Both the position numbers and the translations under genes were made by a program. A stretch of 64,000 nucleotides of DNA from NCBI GenBank assembly GCA_905250125.1, contig CAJNOL010000363.1, positions 84,376 through 148,375 on the forward strand, written 5' to 3'. The notes beneath the pieces are model-generated. The model did not search any database, was not told the origin of the DNA, and saw only the letters and a list, made by a program, of their open reading frames with translations. Positions 44,470-55,739 of this stretch are shown one piece after another; position 1 is the first letter of the stretch; every line of letters begins with the position of its first letter. This DNA comes from Rotaria sordida. Its lineage: Eukaryota; Rotifera; Eurotatoria; Philodinida; Philodinidae.

Positions 44470-46257
44470 GTTCAGAGAGGTCAAGAAAGTAACTACTAAT
44501 CTATTGAAGGACAAGAAACATCAGATAGGCATATTGAACAAATCCTTCTAATTGTTCAGGAAGTGTTACATGAGAGCAAGGATCGATTGATTAGGGATTC
44601 ACCAGAATCCATAAAATTTTTCCTTGTTCTGAAGCTTTTGTCTATTGTAGTTTTCGTTATTTCACAACCGATATTGTTTTAGTTTTGTCGTAACATTTCG
44701 ATCAATCTCAAAAGGTAAATTTTGACATTCAGTTACAGTTTTCCGTCGAGCTCCCCTACGAATTCATTCCATGAGACACACCATTATTTTTGACATGCCA
44801 CCTTCATCCTCATGCTGTGCTGTATGTGACTTAAATTATATGTATGTAAATTGAGGTTTGTGCGAAGTGGACAAAAACCATGCTTTTGTTAGTACTTGCT
44901 CAGTGAGCGTACTTTTATGGGTACCTCTTGCAGTACCTACATCAGTATAATTACTGAGAATTTTCGAAGTACCCATATTAGATATCCCGCTAAGGCTTTC
45001 TCAGTACATGGGTACCCTGAACTCAGTACTTTCTCTAGGGCAGCTTTACTTTTTTATTGTTTACTGATCACTGTTTGACATACACTGCTAATTTGTTTTT
45101 ATTCAAAAGATGAGACTTTTCTCTAGAAATTGTTGGAATAGATTTCTAAAATATATCTCCGTTGTTCAGATATTTGAAAATCTTCGAAAGAGATCAGAGC
45201 AGTTTTTTCAATTTTCGGTTTGAAATGATCACTACTATTGAACAAAGATGAATTTCAAAAAACTGTTCCAATAATTTCTAGATAAAAGATTTTTCTTCAT
45301 TTTGAAACAAATTTCCATATTTTCCATGCTACCATGCCTTTGGGAAAATGTTCCGTGCCAAAACTCCCATTTTCATGAGTAAATCGAGTATAACTCCTCA
45401 ATTATCAAAAATGATTGCTTCAAGTTTTTATCAGATGCTAGTTACATTAGCTTTTCTATTTCCTAAAGTTTTCATCGAAATTTCTTTACTCGTTTAGAAG
45501 GCAGGTTTCGGGACGAGGGGAGGTTCATCCTTAACAAACACGATTTGATTTTTTTTGTTTGAATTTCTATAATAGGTTGAATTGCAGAAAAAATACGAAT
45601 ACAAATCATTATTGATTATAGCTGGTATATTTATGGGTATATCTGGATTTGTAACATTGTTGATATCTTTAATTCAACGATTATGTAAAAATGAAAAAAA
45701 AGAAGATACAAATAATGAAGAAACAATCAAAACAAATACTATGACGATGACATTAGATAGTTTTAATTGATAATAAATCTGAAAACATACATATATTTTT
45801 TTTACACCTAGTGATTTTTCTCAAACAAATTTCTTCTTTTTTATTCTTGCTATTTTTCTTAAGAATTTCTTGTTCATACTACGCTTATGTCGTTTGGCTA
45901 GTAAAACTAGAATCTCATTGCTATAGAAAAAAATCTGTGACGCTTGTTTTAGATAATCTTTTTAATAATTTATTTCCAATATATTTATAAATAAATGAAC
46001 TCTCATAAAGGCAATAATATTCATTAAAAATTAGTTCAATTGAATAAATTAAAAAACAGAAGAATCTTTAATTCATGAATTCTCCTTATTACTAAAGACA
46101 GTAGCGCCTCCTATCAAAACTCCCTTTTACTGGAATTAAAATTCATCCATTTGCAATATTTTTTATCCGTAATAATGACTAGACAAATAGAAAACAAAAT
46201 TATTTCATTTTTTCAACGCCTGTAACATTTATTTTTAAGAACATCTTATTATTCATC
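44470..46257. other. intergenic region with two small inverted repeats and an orphan exon
   Basis: Positions 45105-45320 fold back (CTCTAGAAATTGTTGGAATAG opposite TTCCAATAATTTCTAGATA). Positions 44890-45040 contain repeated AGTAC/GGGTACC blocks in both orientations. The orphan exon at 45575-45770 is listed separately. No other gene was seen. Confidence 0.5.
45575..45770 (+). CDS. orphan terminal exon with one membrane helix
   Basis: A splice acceptor (TTTCTATAATAG) precedes an open segment reading VELQKKYEYKSLLIIAGIF, then MGISGFVTLLISLIQRLC, then a basic/acidic tail (KNEKKEDTNNEET), to a TGA. The hydrophobic run of about 25 residues with flanking basics looks like a single-pass helix near a C-terminus. 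I could not find the upstream exons; the palindrome at 43629-44469 may lie in the missing intron. The family is not recognised. It could be the 3' end of a larger gene or a remnant. Confidence 0.4.
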
Positions 46258-48354
46258 ATGGCATCGAGTTCTAGTACGTACAATGTTTATATACCAGATG
46301 ATATAATTCCGACTGCAGAAACAAAAATTAAACTTGCAGATCGTATTTTAATTTCTCCTCTTGGTGAGTAGAAGATGTTCAATATGAATGTATAATGATA
46401 TCTATTAACTCTCATAGTTTTGGGTACTGCGGCTTGGGGTGATAAAAAAGTATGGACTTGGAGTGAAGAATGTGATGCAAAAGCTAAAGAAGCATTTGAT
46501 ATGTCTATATCAAAAGGTATTAATACTTTTGATACAGCTGAAGTATATGGTAACGGTGAAAGGTTAATAGAGAGAAAAATAAAAAAAAAGTAATAATTAA
46601 ATTTATCTTTTAGTGAACGTTCTATTGCTCGATACAAAACAAATCATCCTAATGCAGGAGATATTGTTCTTGCTACAAAATTTCTTCCTTATCCTTACAG
46701 ATTTTCTTATCCAAGTTCACTCATTAATGCACTTCGAGCAAGTCTGGATAGATTACAGGTATTAAAAATAGTCTAATATGTTGATTACGATTAAATCTAT
46801 AAAGAATCTATCAATCGTCAATTCTTGTTTTATTCTTTCATTTTTTTTTTGAGATATCGTACTTCGATTAATCTTGATATAACAAGATTGAGCTTGTTAC
46901 AATCATAGTGAGATATACATTGTTTCCTTGCTTTTTTTTATGCGTGTGTTCACTCTCTTTCTCCAAATACTAAGACGAGTAACAATTAAGAAACAAATGA
47001 ATCTCATCGACTTGATAGTGTCTTATTAACTTGTATAATAGAAACATTCAAAATTTGTCAAACAATATATTTTTTTCTAATTTCAGGTTGATTGTGTTGA
47101 TCTCTATCAAATTCATGGTCCTATTCATTTTCGTTCAATTGAAGTTCTTGCTGATGCATTAGCAGAAGCAGTTAAACTTGGTTTGACAAAGACTGTTGGT
47201 GTTTCAAATTATTCAACAGATGAAATGATTAAAATGTATGATTGTTTACAAAAACATGGTATTCAACTTGCATCAAATCAAGTTGAATTTTCACTTCTTC
47301 GACGTTTACCAGAAACATCTGGACTTATTGCTGAATGTCATAAACGAGGTATTGCTGTTCTTGGATATTCTCCTCTTGTAAGTTAATAAAGCATCTTTTT
47401 TTCTTGTTTTTCTATAAAACCTTATTATTGTACTCATATAAATCTATACTTGGTTATTCATTAGGCTATGGGTCGTCTTACTGGTAAATATTCAGCAGCA
47501 AATCCACCTCCTTCAGGTCGTCCTTTCTCTAATATTAATATGGATGAATTAGAGCCAATATTAGAAACAATGCGACGTATTGCAAATAAGTACAATGTTA
47601 GTGTTTCATCGGTGGCTTTGAATTATGTCATATGTAAAGGTATAGAATCTTTAATCATTTTTCGTATATTATGAAATCTATAATATGTTCACAAAACAAA
47701 ATTTAAGAATCAAATGTGATATATCAGTTTTACAAATTCAACTAAACTAGTTGACTTATTAATCTCGTCATAGGTTTTTCTTATATAATATTTTGTTACT
47801 AAAATGAGTTTGAAATGAAAAATTTTCATTCAAGTTAAATAAAGAATAAAATTCGTATGCGAAAAGTCATATCAATATAGATGCCTTTGTTATTAACAAG
47901 AAGTGTTATAGAGAACAATTATAGTCGAAAAATATATTATTAAAAGTACTTGGATCATTGTAAAGTTTCTGTAAAATGAATGGAAAAAAACACAAATTCA
48001 TATTAGTATTTTCATTGAGAAAAAAGCAATATTACTTTCATTTTGACAATATGACATTTAAGATGAAAAAAAGTACTTGTTTGATGTATATTTCTCTTAA
48101 TATTGATATTGGGCATTGTAAATTGGAAAACATTCATGAAATTCGTAATATAAAAATCTTAATTATACAATGTTTTTAATAGTATTTCTTTTAAAGGTGT
48201 TATTCCACTTGGTGGTGCTCGAGATGCTAAACAAGCTGAACAAAATACTGGTGCTTTAGGATGGCGTTTGACAAACGAAGAAATCGCTGAACTTGAAAGT
48301 TATCGTTTTAATCCAGCCAATGCATTTTGGCAACGATTTTGGCAACATGGTTAA
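46258..48354 (+). CDS. aldo-keto reductase family protein
   Basis: Six exons (46258-46363, 46418-46562, 46614-46758, 47087-47377, 47465-47639, 48197-48354) give 1020 nt (339 residues). The NADPH-dependent oxidoreductase barrel is clear: LGTAAWGD at the first strand, FDTAEVYG with the catalytic Asp and Tyr, ATKF with the catalytic Lys, YQIHGP with the His, GVSNYS, SNQVEFSLLRR, GIAVLGYSPL and VIPLGGARDAKQAEQN at the cofactor-binding end. The arrangement resembles plant and bacterial aldo-keto reductases of the At1g06690 type more than animal AKR1 enzymes, so acquisition by transfer is possible, which bdelloids are known for. The introns are of the same size class as host genes, except the last (557 bp). 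The substrate is unknown. Confidence 0.9.
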
Positions 48355-49584
48355 AAATGCAATACATTTTACTGTGATTCACTAATTTTATCAACGATAG
48401 ATATACAAGATTGATATTTTTTTTTTATTCATTTTATATAAATGTACGAGAGAAAAAAAATTCAAACATTGAATATTCTCTAGTTTGATAATCTATCATA
48501 TGACAACGACAACTTATTTATAAAAGCTTAGAAAATGGGTTATATTTAGGAAAGGGACTGTGACTCCCCCAACCAAGAAAACTTTTTATTTTTTCTCAGC
48601 GAAAACGAAAATTTTTGTGTTTTCTCTTAGAAAAAAAAATCGTGGCGTCCTTCTCAATGTTGGCTGTCTCGAGCCAGTTTTGATTATATCAGTATCGAAA
48701 TAATATTCGAATAATTAACTCAATCATCGAAGGATTCAATACTATTTTATATGAAGAGAGATAGAAAAAAAAGTCGATATGAAAAGTTAGTTTGTGACAC
48801 AGAATTTTAAGTATCTGCAATCTACCATTGTTTAGATATTAAAATACTCGAAGATTTTATAGTGAATATATATCACCTTTTTATGTCACGCCGAGATTTG
48901 TTTTTATTCTCTCTTCAAGTACGATTTTATTACTGATAACAATTACTTAATTTGAAAGACGTCATAGTAATTATATTTTTCAATTCACTGTACATTCAGA
49001 CTTGCATAGTTAACAAAGTTTATCACAATGACGATCTTATCTAGAATTTGAATTATTACTACTTTAATCTCCATTTCTATAAGCAAACCAGCAGCCATCG
49101 ACAAATACCAGCATTGATGCATTGTTTTCAAAAAAGATAAGCATCTTTCGTAGTGTTTGTGATGACTGTACCAGATCGGCTAGTGATGAACACCAATTGA
49201 GTTCCGAATGAAAAAAAAGTGATAGATTTTGTTAAATATACTGAAACACATGTCAGGTGTGCATGTAAAATTACCGATATTTTAAAATGATTTGATAAGG
49301 AACAACTCGACAAAATAACGTTAAATAATTTAATGCTCATGCCTTATAATATATCATTTAAGCTTAAATTAGAGAAAAAAAGCTGTTAGCGCAATCCCTT
49401 GCGGGATTAAAAATATGAAACACGATGGACGTATTGTTACTAATTAAATGGACATCGTTTTGTTCCATTTCTTCAAGATAGATTTGTAACTTACCGTTTA
49501 TTTGATGCTTCAAAACTACAGTTTCTCTGTCACAGTCTGTGATGATTCCTGAAGTTCCATATGGCATATCTTTGGCCATTGCCC
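48355..49584. other. AT-rich spacer ending in a dispersed hairpin repeat
   Basis: No gene was recognised. Positions 49377-49430 hold one copy of the GCTGTTAGCGCAATCC hairpin repeat (others at 61590 and 62521). A 71-codon minus frame (49364-49579) overlaps it; its C-terminal part derives from the repeat. Confidence 0.5.
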
Positions 49585-50079
49585 TACCACTCTGGCGTAG
49601 TCCGCTCTGTGGTACCTATGGCATTAACAAGGGATCTCTCCCTTGTCATGCGCGTAAGTCAAAATCAGCAGAGAAAAGCGAAATAAATAGCAATACGAAT
49701 AAATTTATTAAGAAAATAAAACAAACATTAGATTTTCTTTCTTACATTGTCAATCACGTTTCTCACAGATTGAATATCAGGATAGCTAGGTGGAAGTGAT
49801 TTTTTGAAGATAGAAAGTGCCTCCGAATATTTATGCATCTTCTCATTTATCGAGCCGAAGTGCCAGTACGACATAGCCAAATTGGAATGATTCGGAGGCA
49901 GAGCTTTTTCTCTTATTTTAAGTGCTTCTTCGTAAAACTAAAGTGCTTTTTTAAGTAGTCACCCATGACATTATACACTCCACCGATGTTGCTATAGGAA
50001 GTAGCCAATGAGGGATGATTCGAAGGCAGAGCTTTTTCTTTTATTTTATGTGATTTTTCGCAAAATTCAAGTGCTTTTT
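49585..50079 (-). pseudogene. truncated 3' end of a second ART-TPR gene
   Basis: On the minus strand, TPR units of the same kind as at 4216-4880 run from about 50075 to 49740 (ALPSNHPSLATSYSNIG, then NVMGDY), with a frame break near 49950. The 3' flank 49585-49715 also resembles the flank of the first ART-TPR gene (3960-4215), sharing GTCCGCTCTGTG/GTTCGCTCTGTG and CATGCGCG/CGTGCGCG type blocks. The upstream part of the gene, including the ART domain, is absent: homology stops where the telomere-like palindrome begins at 50080. Confidence 0.75.
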
Positions 50080-50122
50080 GGGTGTGGATGTGTGAGTATT
50101 CCTTCTATCTACACCCACACCC
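50080..50122. repeat. telomere-like palindrome at the ART-TPR break point
   Basis: GGGTGTGGATGTGTG is followed by a spacer with TTCTATC and then ACACCCACACCC. It directly abuts TPR coding sequence on its left. The arms use the TGTGGG-type unit. The same arrangement recurs at 6842, 54184 and 61648. Confidence 0.65.
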
Positions 50123-51185
50123 GTGATAGAGTGATATCTGTTGACGCTAACAGGTAAGCAATAGACATTTTTGCTACATTTTAATGAAAACCATTTTCAG
50201 ACCCATCTCAAAAGCTTAATTGTTTTTAAAGTAATTCAATAAAAATTTCAGATAAACATGGAAGAAAAATATATCTTATGTGACTTGATGAATCATTACT
50301 CTCTCTTTCTAAAGATGAAAACCCCAGTTCTCTACCTTGTTCTTATCAATTGTTCGAAAATTACTCATGTAATGTTCATTCCTCACGTTGCCAACAATTT
50401 ACTGAATACTCGATTTCTTGTGGCTGAATCCAGCAACCTTGCGCTATGCATTGAAAGATTACAATGATGAAGAAAAACGAAGAGTACTTTGCTATTGAGT
50501 CTACCAATAAGATTTTCTATGTGTTAATGACTCATATTTACATTTTTTCGTTCGTTCATTTTTCTCCTTTTGTCGTTTGCATTCGTTCTGTTCTGTCTCA
50601 ATTTTCTTCATCTTCTACCAAGAAGTTGCTGTATTAGTAAAAATAAGTAAAAAAGAACACGAGACTGTCGTGATTGTTATGGCTTGTTTTTATCAAACGA
50701 AATAATTTTGGAATATTCCTGTCAAAAAATGTTTCGTTTAAAAGATCTTTGGTTGAATATGATCATTTTTTCAATTGGTCCATTATTTTTGTCGATGATC
50801 TAATATTAGTATCAAAAGCGAAATATGAATTAATATATTCAGTATTTTATTGAGATAATCTCGTTACGACGTAGTTTGTTCAGTGTATTCACAAGATTTC
50901 AATATTTCGAGGCACTCTTATATTATACAATGTCTATTGAAAATATTTCAGTATTTAATTTCTAGATAATTACAGTGCATTGTCCATCTAGATACATATG
51001 TCGGTTTTGGCATTTATCTGATAGCACATAAATTCAAACATACCTATCTTAAATAAGAAAATTGACCTTCTTTAAAATCGATCAAATTTTCTCAATCATC
51101 AGCATTCGACAAAGAAATAATTTGACTAAAAACATACTACTTGTCGTCAATATAGTACTTCGATTTATCAGATAACTCAATATTA
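50123..51185. other. 5' flank of the ART-NHL gene
   Basis: About 1 kb without a recognised gene. A 69-codon frame at 50258-50467 is of doubtful significance. The start of the next gene at 51186 is preceded by AT-rich sequence with no clear TATA box. Confidence 0.45.
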
Positions 51186-53730
51186 ATGACAACCGAAAGT
51201 CGTATATCTACTCGTTTCCTTGATGCTGACAAAGAGCCCCTGCGAGCCTTGACACCAATTGAAGGCTATGAAAAGAAACCACTGGTGTCACTTGAAGAAG
51301 CTGTTCGACCATTGAGACACCTGCTTCATAATCTGGATAATATGGTATCCACTGCTAAATGGAACACACGCGAGCCACAAGATAATCTTACTCCTGATGA
51401 ATCGGCCGCTATTCATCTGTATACGATGCAATGGCAAAAGCCCCATTCTAGTCTCTATACACTTCTCAACCAAACACTCCGTTCTGAACAACGAATCGAC
51501 CTCATACCGTGGTTTCTTTATCTTAAACTTCTTCTCACTGCTTTATACAAACTTCCATCAATCAAAGATGTGATATGGCGTGGTATTCGTGGAGATGTTA
51601 GTAATCAATATAAAACAGATCAGATATGGTGGGGCATCAGCTCATGTACAGACAAGATGGAAATCATGGAACGATTTGTAGGTCGTTCGGGTGTGCGTAC
51701 TTTGTTCAGTATAGAAACCGTCAATGGTAAATTGATCACAGCGCATTCTCATTTTCCAAGCGAGAATGAAATCCTTCTGATACCTGGTACTTATTTCAAA
51801 GTAAGAGGCAAATGGAGTCCAGCTGAAAACTTATTTATCATTCAGTTAAAAGAAACAGAGGCTCCATGGCAAACGATAGCTCCACCTTGTCAACCGAATT
51901 TGCCTGTCAATTCAGTTTTGATAAACAATCCGACAATTTTGGAGACCATTGGTCCGACGAATTACACAACATCTACCACACCATTTTGTAAGATTCTGAC
52001 AATATTTGAGGATTTTTGTGAACGTTTCTTTACTGATTAAAGGACCGTAAACATTAATGTTTATGAATATAAAATTACAAGTTGTTCACAGGAATCGTGA
52101 AGTACCACGAGTAGTGAACTTTAAGCATTGACATACGGGACAAGATTCGACAACATGTTGGATGAAGTGATTTTGATGACGAATAATACAAAACCATTGT
52201 AGTCCCTATCCTAAATTGCACTCATTCGAGTCGCGACTGTTTCAAATTCTAATGTGCTGTAAGATGGACGGTGTAGTGAGAATGAGGAATTTTTCATAGT
52301 ACTTAATAGGATATTACATTTTTCTAAAGCTTTGCTAAGTCTCTTTTGTCGCGAAAAAGAAAAGAACTATGATGCATTTTTGGAATAGAAATAAAATCTC
52401 AATTCATAATAGTTTATTAGCAGATAATCGAAATAGACCAAAAAATGCTTATTCTTTATTCGAAACCCTTCGAGACATAGCATGTTGCCATCGTAATAAG
52501 TTTACTTAACTTCAAAAGTATCAGAGCTAGTGAGTGTACTAAAGACTTTCTGCGTTAGTATATTGTATTAAAATACTTAGTACGACTTTTGAATATCTAT
52601 TGAAACACATATGACCGAACGATTGAAATAAATATTATGGTATTATGTGTCTTCTGTATTTAGCTCAACCTGAAAGACTGTCAAGTTACTCCTCTTGTGT
52701 ACCCTTAAGAAGAACCTTTCTTTTTCGATAATATCAAAGCTTATGAGAAAGCTAATCAGAAGTCCATTTCAATTTGAGTTTGTTTTTCATTTTAGTACCA
52801 TTACGTTCTACTAACATTGATACTCATGCGAGATGGATACAGAACGGTCTAACTGTAGCTGGAGATAATCAACAAGGTAATAGTTTTAACCAGCTCAATC
52901 GTCCATGCGGTTTATTTGTTGATTATAATCAAAGTATTTATATTGTTGACCGCTATAATCATCGTATTATGGAGTGGAAATATGGTGAGACGAGTGGTCG
53001 AGTTGTTGCTGGAGGAAACGGACGTGGAAACGAAAATAATCAGTTAAGTCTTCCTACAGATATAATCATCGACACAAACACTGATAGTCTTATCATCTGT
53101 GATGCAGAAAATCGGCGAGTAGTACGATGGCCTTGTCGAGGTGGAACAAATGGAGAAACAATCATCTCGAATGTAGACTGTTTCGGCTTGACAATGGACG
53201 ACAATGGATTTCTTTATATTTCTGATGATATGAAGAATGAGATTAGACGTTGGCGAATAGGAGACACTCATGGAGAACTAGTAGCGGGTGGTAATGGAAA
53301 AGGGAATGATTTCAATCAGTTCAATCGTCCAACATACATATTCATCGACAAGGATCATTCACTGTATGTGTCAGATCATATCAATCGCCGTGTTATGAAA
53401 TGGATGAAAGGTGCAACCGAAGGTATTGAAGTTGTCGGTGGTTGTAGTCTTGAAAATAATTCTTCACAATTGTCACGTCCTCGAGGAATAGTTGTCGATC
53501 AATTAGGTACTATCTACGTGGCTGACTTCGAGAATCATCGAATTATGTGTTGGCTGAAAGGAGTCAAGCAAGGAAATATCCTTGTTGGTGGAAACGGTAA
53601 AGGAAGAGAATCAAATCAATTCGATGGTCCTAATGGTTTATCATTCGATCGACAGGGCAATCTCTATGTCGTTGATTGTGACAATAATCGAGTACAAAGA
53701 TTCAATATCGATTTAGGTTTTTTACCTTAG
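51186..53730 (+). CDS. ART-NHL protein: mono-ADP-ribosyltransferase joined to an NHL beta-propeller
   Basis: Two exons, 51186-51987 and 52796-53730, flank an 808-bp GT-AG intron (GTAAGA donor, TTTTAG acceptor). Together they give 1737 nt (578 residues). The N-terminal 267 residues form an R-S-E type ART domain: Arg in VIWRGIRGD, the WWGISSCT strand, and the ENE pair in SENEILLIPG. The second exon encodes six NHL-type repeats of about 50 residues (for example RPCGLFVDYNQSIYIVD, RPRGIVVDQLGTIYVAD, GPNGLSFDRQGNLYVVD) separated by VVAGGNGRGNENNQL-type linkers, enough for a six-bladed propeller. If the intron is retained, translation ends at 52040 and gives an ART-only form. The domain pairing is one I associate with bdelloids. 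The protein probably modifies arginine residues on targets bound by the propeller. No signal peptide. The exons are less AT-rich than the housekeeping genes. Confidence 0.88.
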
Positions 53731-55057
53731 CAGTTGTTAGTCGGCTCTTTGTGTTGATTTTTTTGTTCGTCAAAATAAAATTCAATAAACAAGTTCATTC
53801 GAGTCCTACGAAAAAGGATTCAGTTGAAAAATTTAACAATCTTGTTGATCAACAAGGTCAAATGCTAGGGTGAATTATAGACACTAATTTGACCTGTCCA
53901 TATTAAATCTCCTATCATCGATTATCGTAATTGTCGCAAGAAGATTCTTCATGGTTTCGACGACTTATTCTTAGTCGATATCGAAGAGACTGTATGTTTC
54001 CAAAAAAATGCACTCTGTCTTTGGTTCAATGTTATTTAATCCCAGAAACTGATGGAAAGTTCCCAAACATTTCAGTTTTTGTTCACTCAACACTCCATTC
54101 AAATTCCTAAAATTGAAATAGTCATCTTCAAACTGTACTGAAGCTAACCATGTAATTAAAGCTAATACTATATTCGATAGACAGTGGGTGTGAGTGTGGA
54201 TCTTCTATTCATCCACAGCTGATCGATAAGTGTCAAAAGAAGATCTAACATTGATAAGATATGTGCTAGCGACTTTTTTGTAGTAATGCACCAATAGACT
54301 ATTTTGAAAACATGTATAATTTGTGACATTTCTTTTCCGATGAATTTTTATATGTGGTAGAGAATATTTGTTGGTGCATGCTCGTATACTGGCGGTTCAA
54401 TGTATTATTCAATGAATGAATTGGTACGCCAAAGAGCAGATATAAGGATCCTTGTGCCTATTTTTACTCTTCTGAGAATTGAAGAAAATTGTTCTATTAT
54501 CACTATGTTAACATAGTAGATCAACAAGTTTCATCAAAAGATTAATTTGCCAGATGTTTCGATAATTTTCTACAATTTTCGAGCAGTTGGTGATTATCTG
54601 GTTAAGATAACAGAAAAAGAACGTGGTGCTCCATCTCAACAACACTTTCTCTATGGAATTTTCAAATATACCAAAAAAGAGATAACAAAATAGTTAGGAG
54701 GATGATGAACTCTAGTCTGACAAAAACTTGAATAAAAAACGAACAGAGCCCGATCTTTGTCTTTGTGTGCCAGCTTGAGTATGCATATTTCTTGTATTCA
54801 CTGTAGCATATACTCACACCCGCACTCCTATTTTTTTCTGCGTTATTTGCTTGCTCAAGAGAGCATTACTAATGGCGTGCACCATAATGAAATATATAGA
54901 AAGAACAATCTCATAATGGAACTCAAATGATATGAAACGAATCAGGAAATCATTGAATAAAAAGTAAGTAATTATGATTTTTTTTTAATCAGAGTCATTT
55001 AAATACTTGCACATTTTATCTGTCTTCTCATATCAATCTAACAAAAAAATTGACAAC
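53731..55057. other. spacer with two telomere-like short repeats
   Basis: No gene was recognised. GGGTGTGAGTGTGG with CATCCACA (54184-54217) and ACTCACACCCGCACTCC (54812-54828) are further pieces of the telomere-like palindrome family. They lie on either side of an otherwise ordinary AT-rich stretch. Confidence 0.5.
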
Positions 55058-55739
55058 ATGCAGTGGTATCTCCTTACCATACTTTTCCTTTTTGATGGTG
55101 TTCCTTTAAAAGCATTAGCAGCAGACAATACTGGTAATAAATTTGACTGTAGTATAAATCGAGCAGTATTGACTTTTTAATTTTATTACCAGGGTTAGAA
55201 AATCAAGAAACGAATGGTTTTACTGACGCTCAGAAGACATTCCAAGAAGAAATGCTGAAGGCTCACAATAATTATAGAAAGCAACATTGTGTGCCGTCAC
55301 TTGTACTCGATGATGGTCTTAGCCGAGGCGCTCAATCCTATGCTAAGACTCTTGTCAAAACCAACGTATTTGCTCACAGCACGGATAGGGATAATGTTGG
55401 CGAAAATCTTTATAAAAAGTCCAGCTCAAAGGCTCTTAAATTGACTGGTAAGATGCTACACACTATTTAGTCTATTCATTAACAATAGTGATATTCATTT
55501 TAGGTGATAAACCGACAGACTCCTGGTACAATGAAATCAAAGATTACGACTTTAACAAGCCTGGGTTTTCGTCTGCAGCAGGTCATTTGACTCAAGTTTT
55601 ATGGAAAAATTCAAATAAACTCGGCGTTGGGATTGCATACAGTGCCGATGAGCGTATTGTTTATGTCGTGGCTCGATACTCACCAGCGGGCAATGTTCTT
55701 GAGCAGTTCGACGAAAACGTCTTGTCAAAATGCTCTTAA
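55058..55739 (+). CDS. secreted CAP/SCP-domain protein (GLIPR2/PR-1-like)
   Basis: Exons 55058-55133, 55193-55447 and 55504-55739 give 567 nt (188 residues). A signal peptide is evident (MQWYLLTILFLFDGVPLKAL, cleavage near AADN). The CAP domain follows: EMLKAHNNYRKQHCVPSLVLD, AQSYAKTLVKTN, FAHSTDRDNVGENLY, then SWYNEIKDYDF, GHLTQVLWKNSNKLGVG and VVARYSPAGNVLEQFDENV. The last block and the conserved His/Glu (AHS, GEN, GHLTQ) match the Golgi-associated plant PR-1-like group. CAP proteins bind sterols or lipids or act in extracellular matrix and immunity; the role here is unknown. The mature protein has only two Cys (QHC, KCS), so the extended disulphide set of PR-1 is lacking. An AATAAA follows the stop. 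Confidence 0.92.

Noticed and set aside
43516..44514. Frames of 76-91 codons at 43516 (+) and 44284 (-) with nearly identical protein ends
   Set aside because: They are the two arms of one palindrome read on opposite strands, not two genes.
46287..46637. 116-codon minus frame over the first exons of the aldo-keto reductase
   Set aside because: It spans spliced introns of a clearly recognised plus-strand gene; it is a shadow frame.
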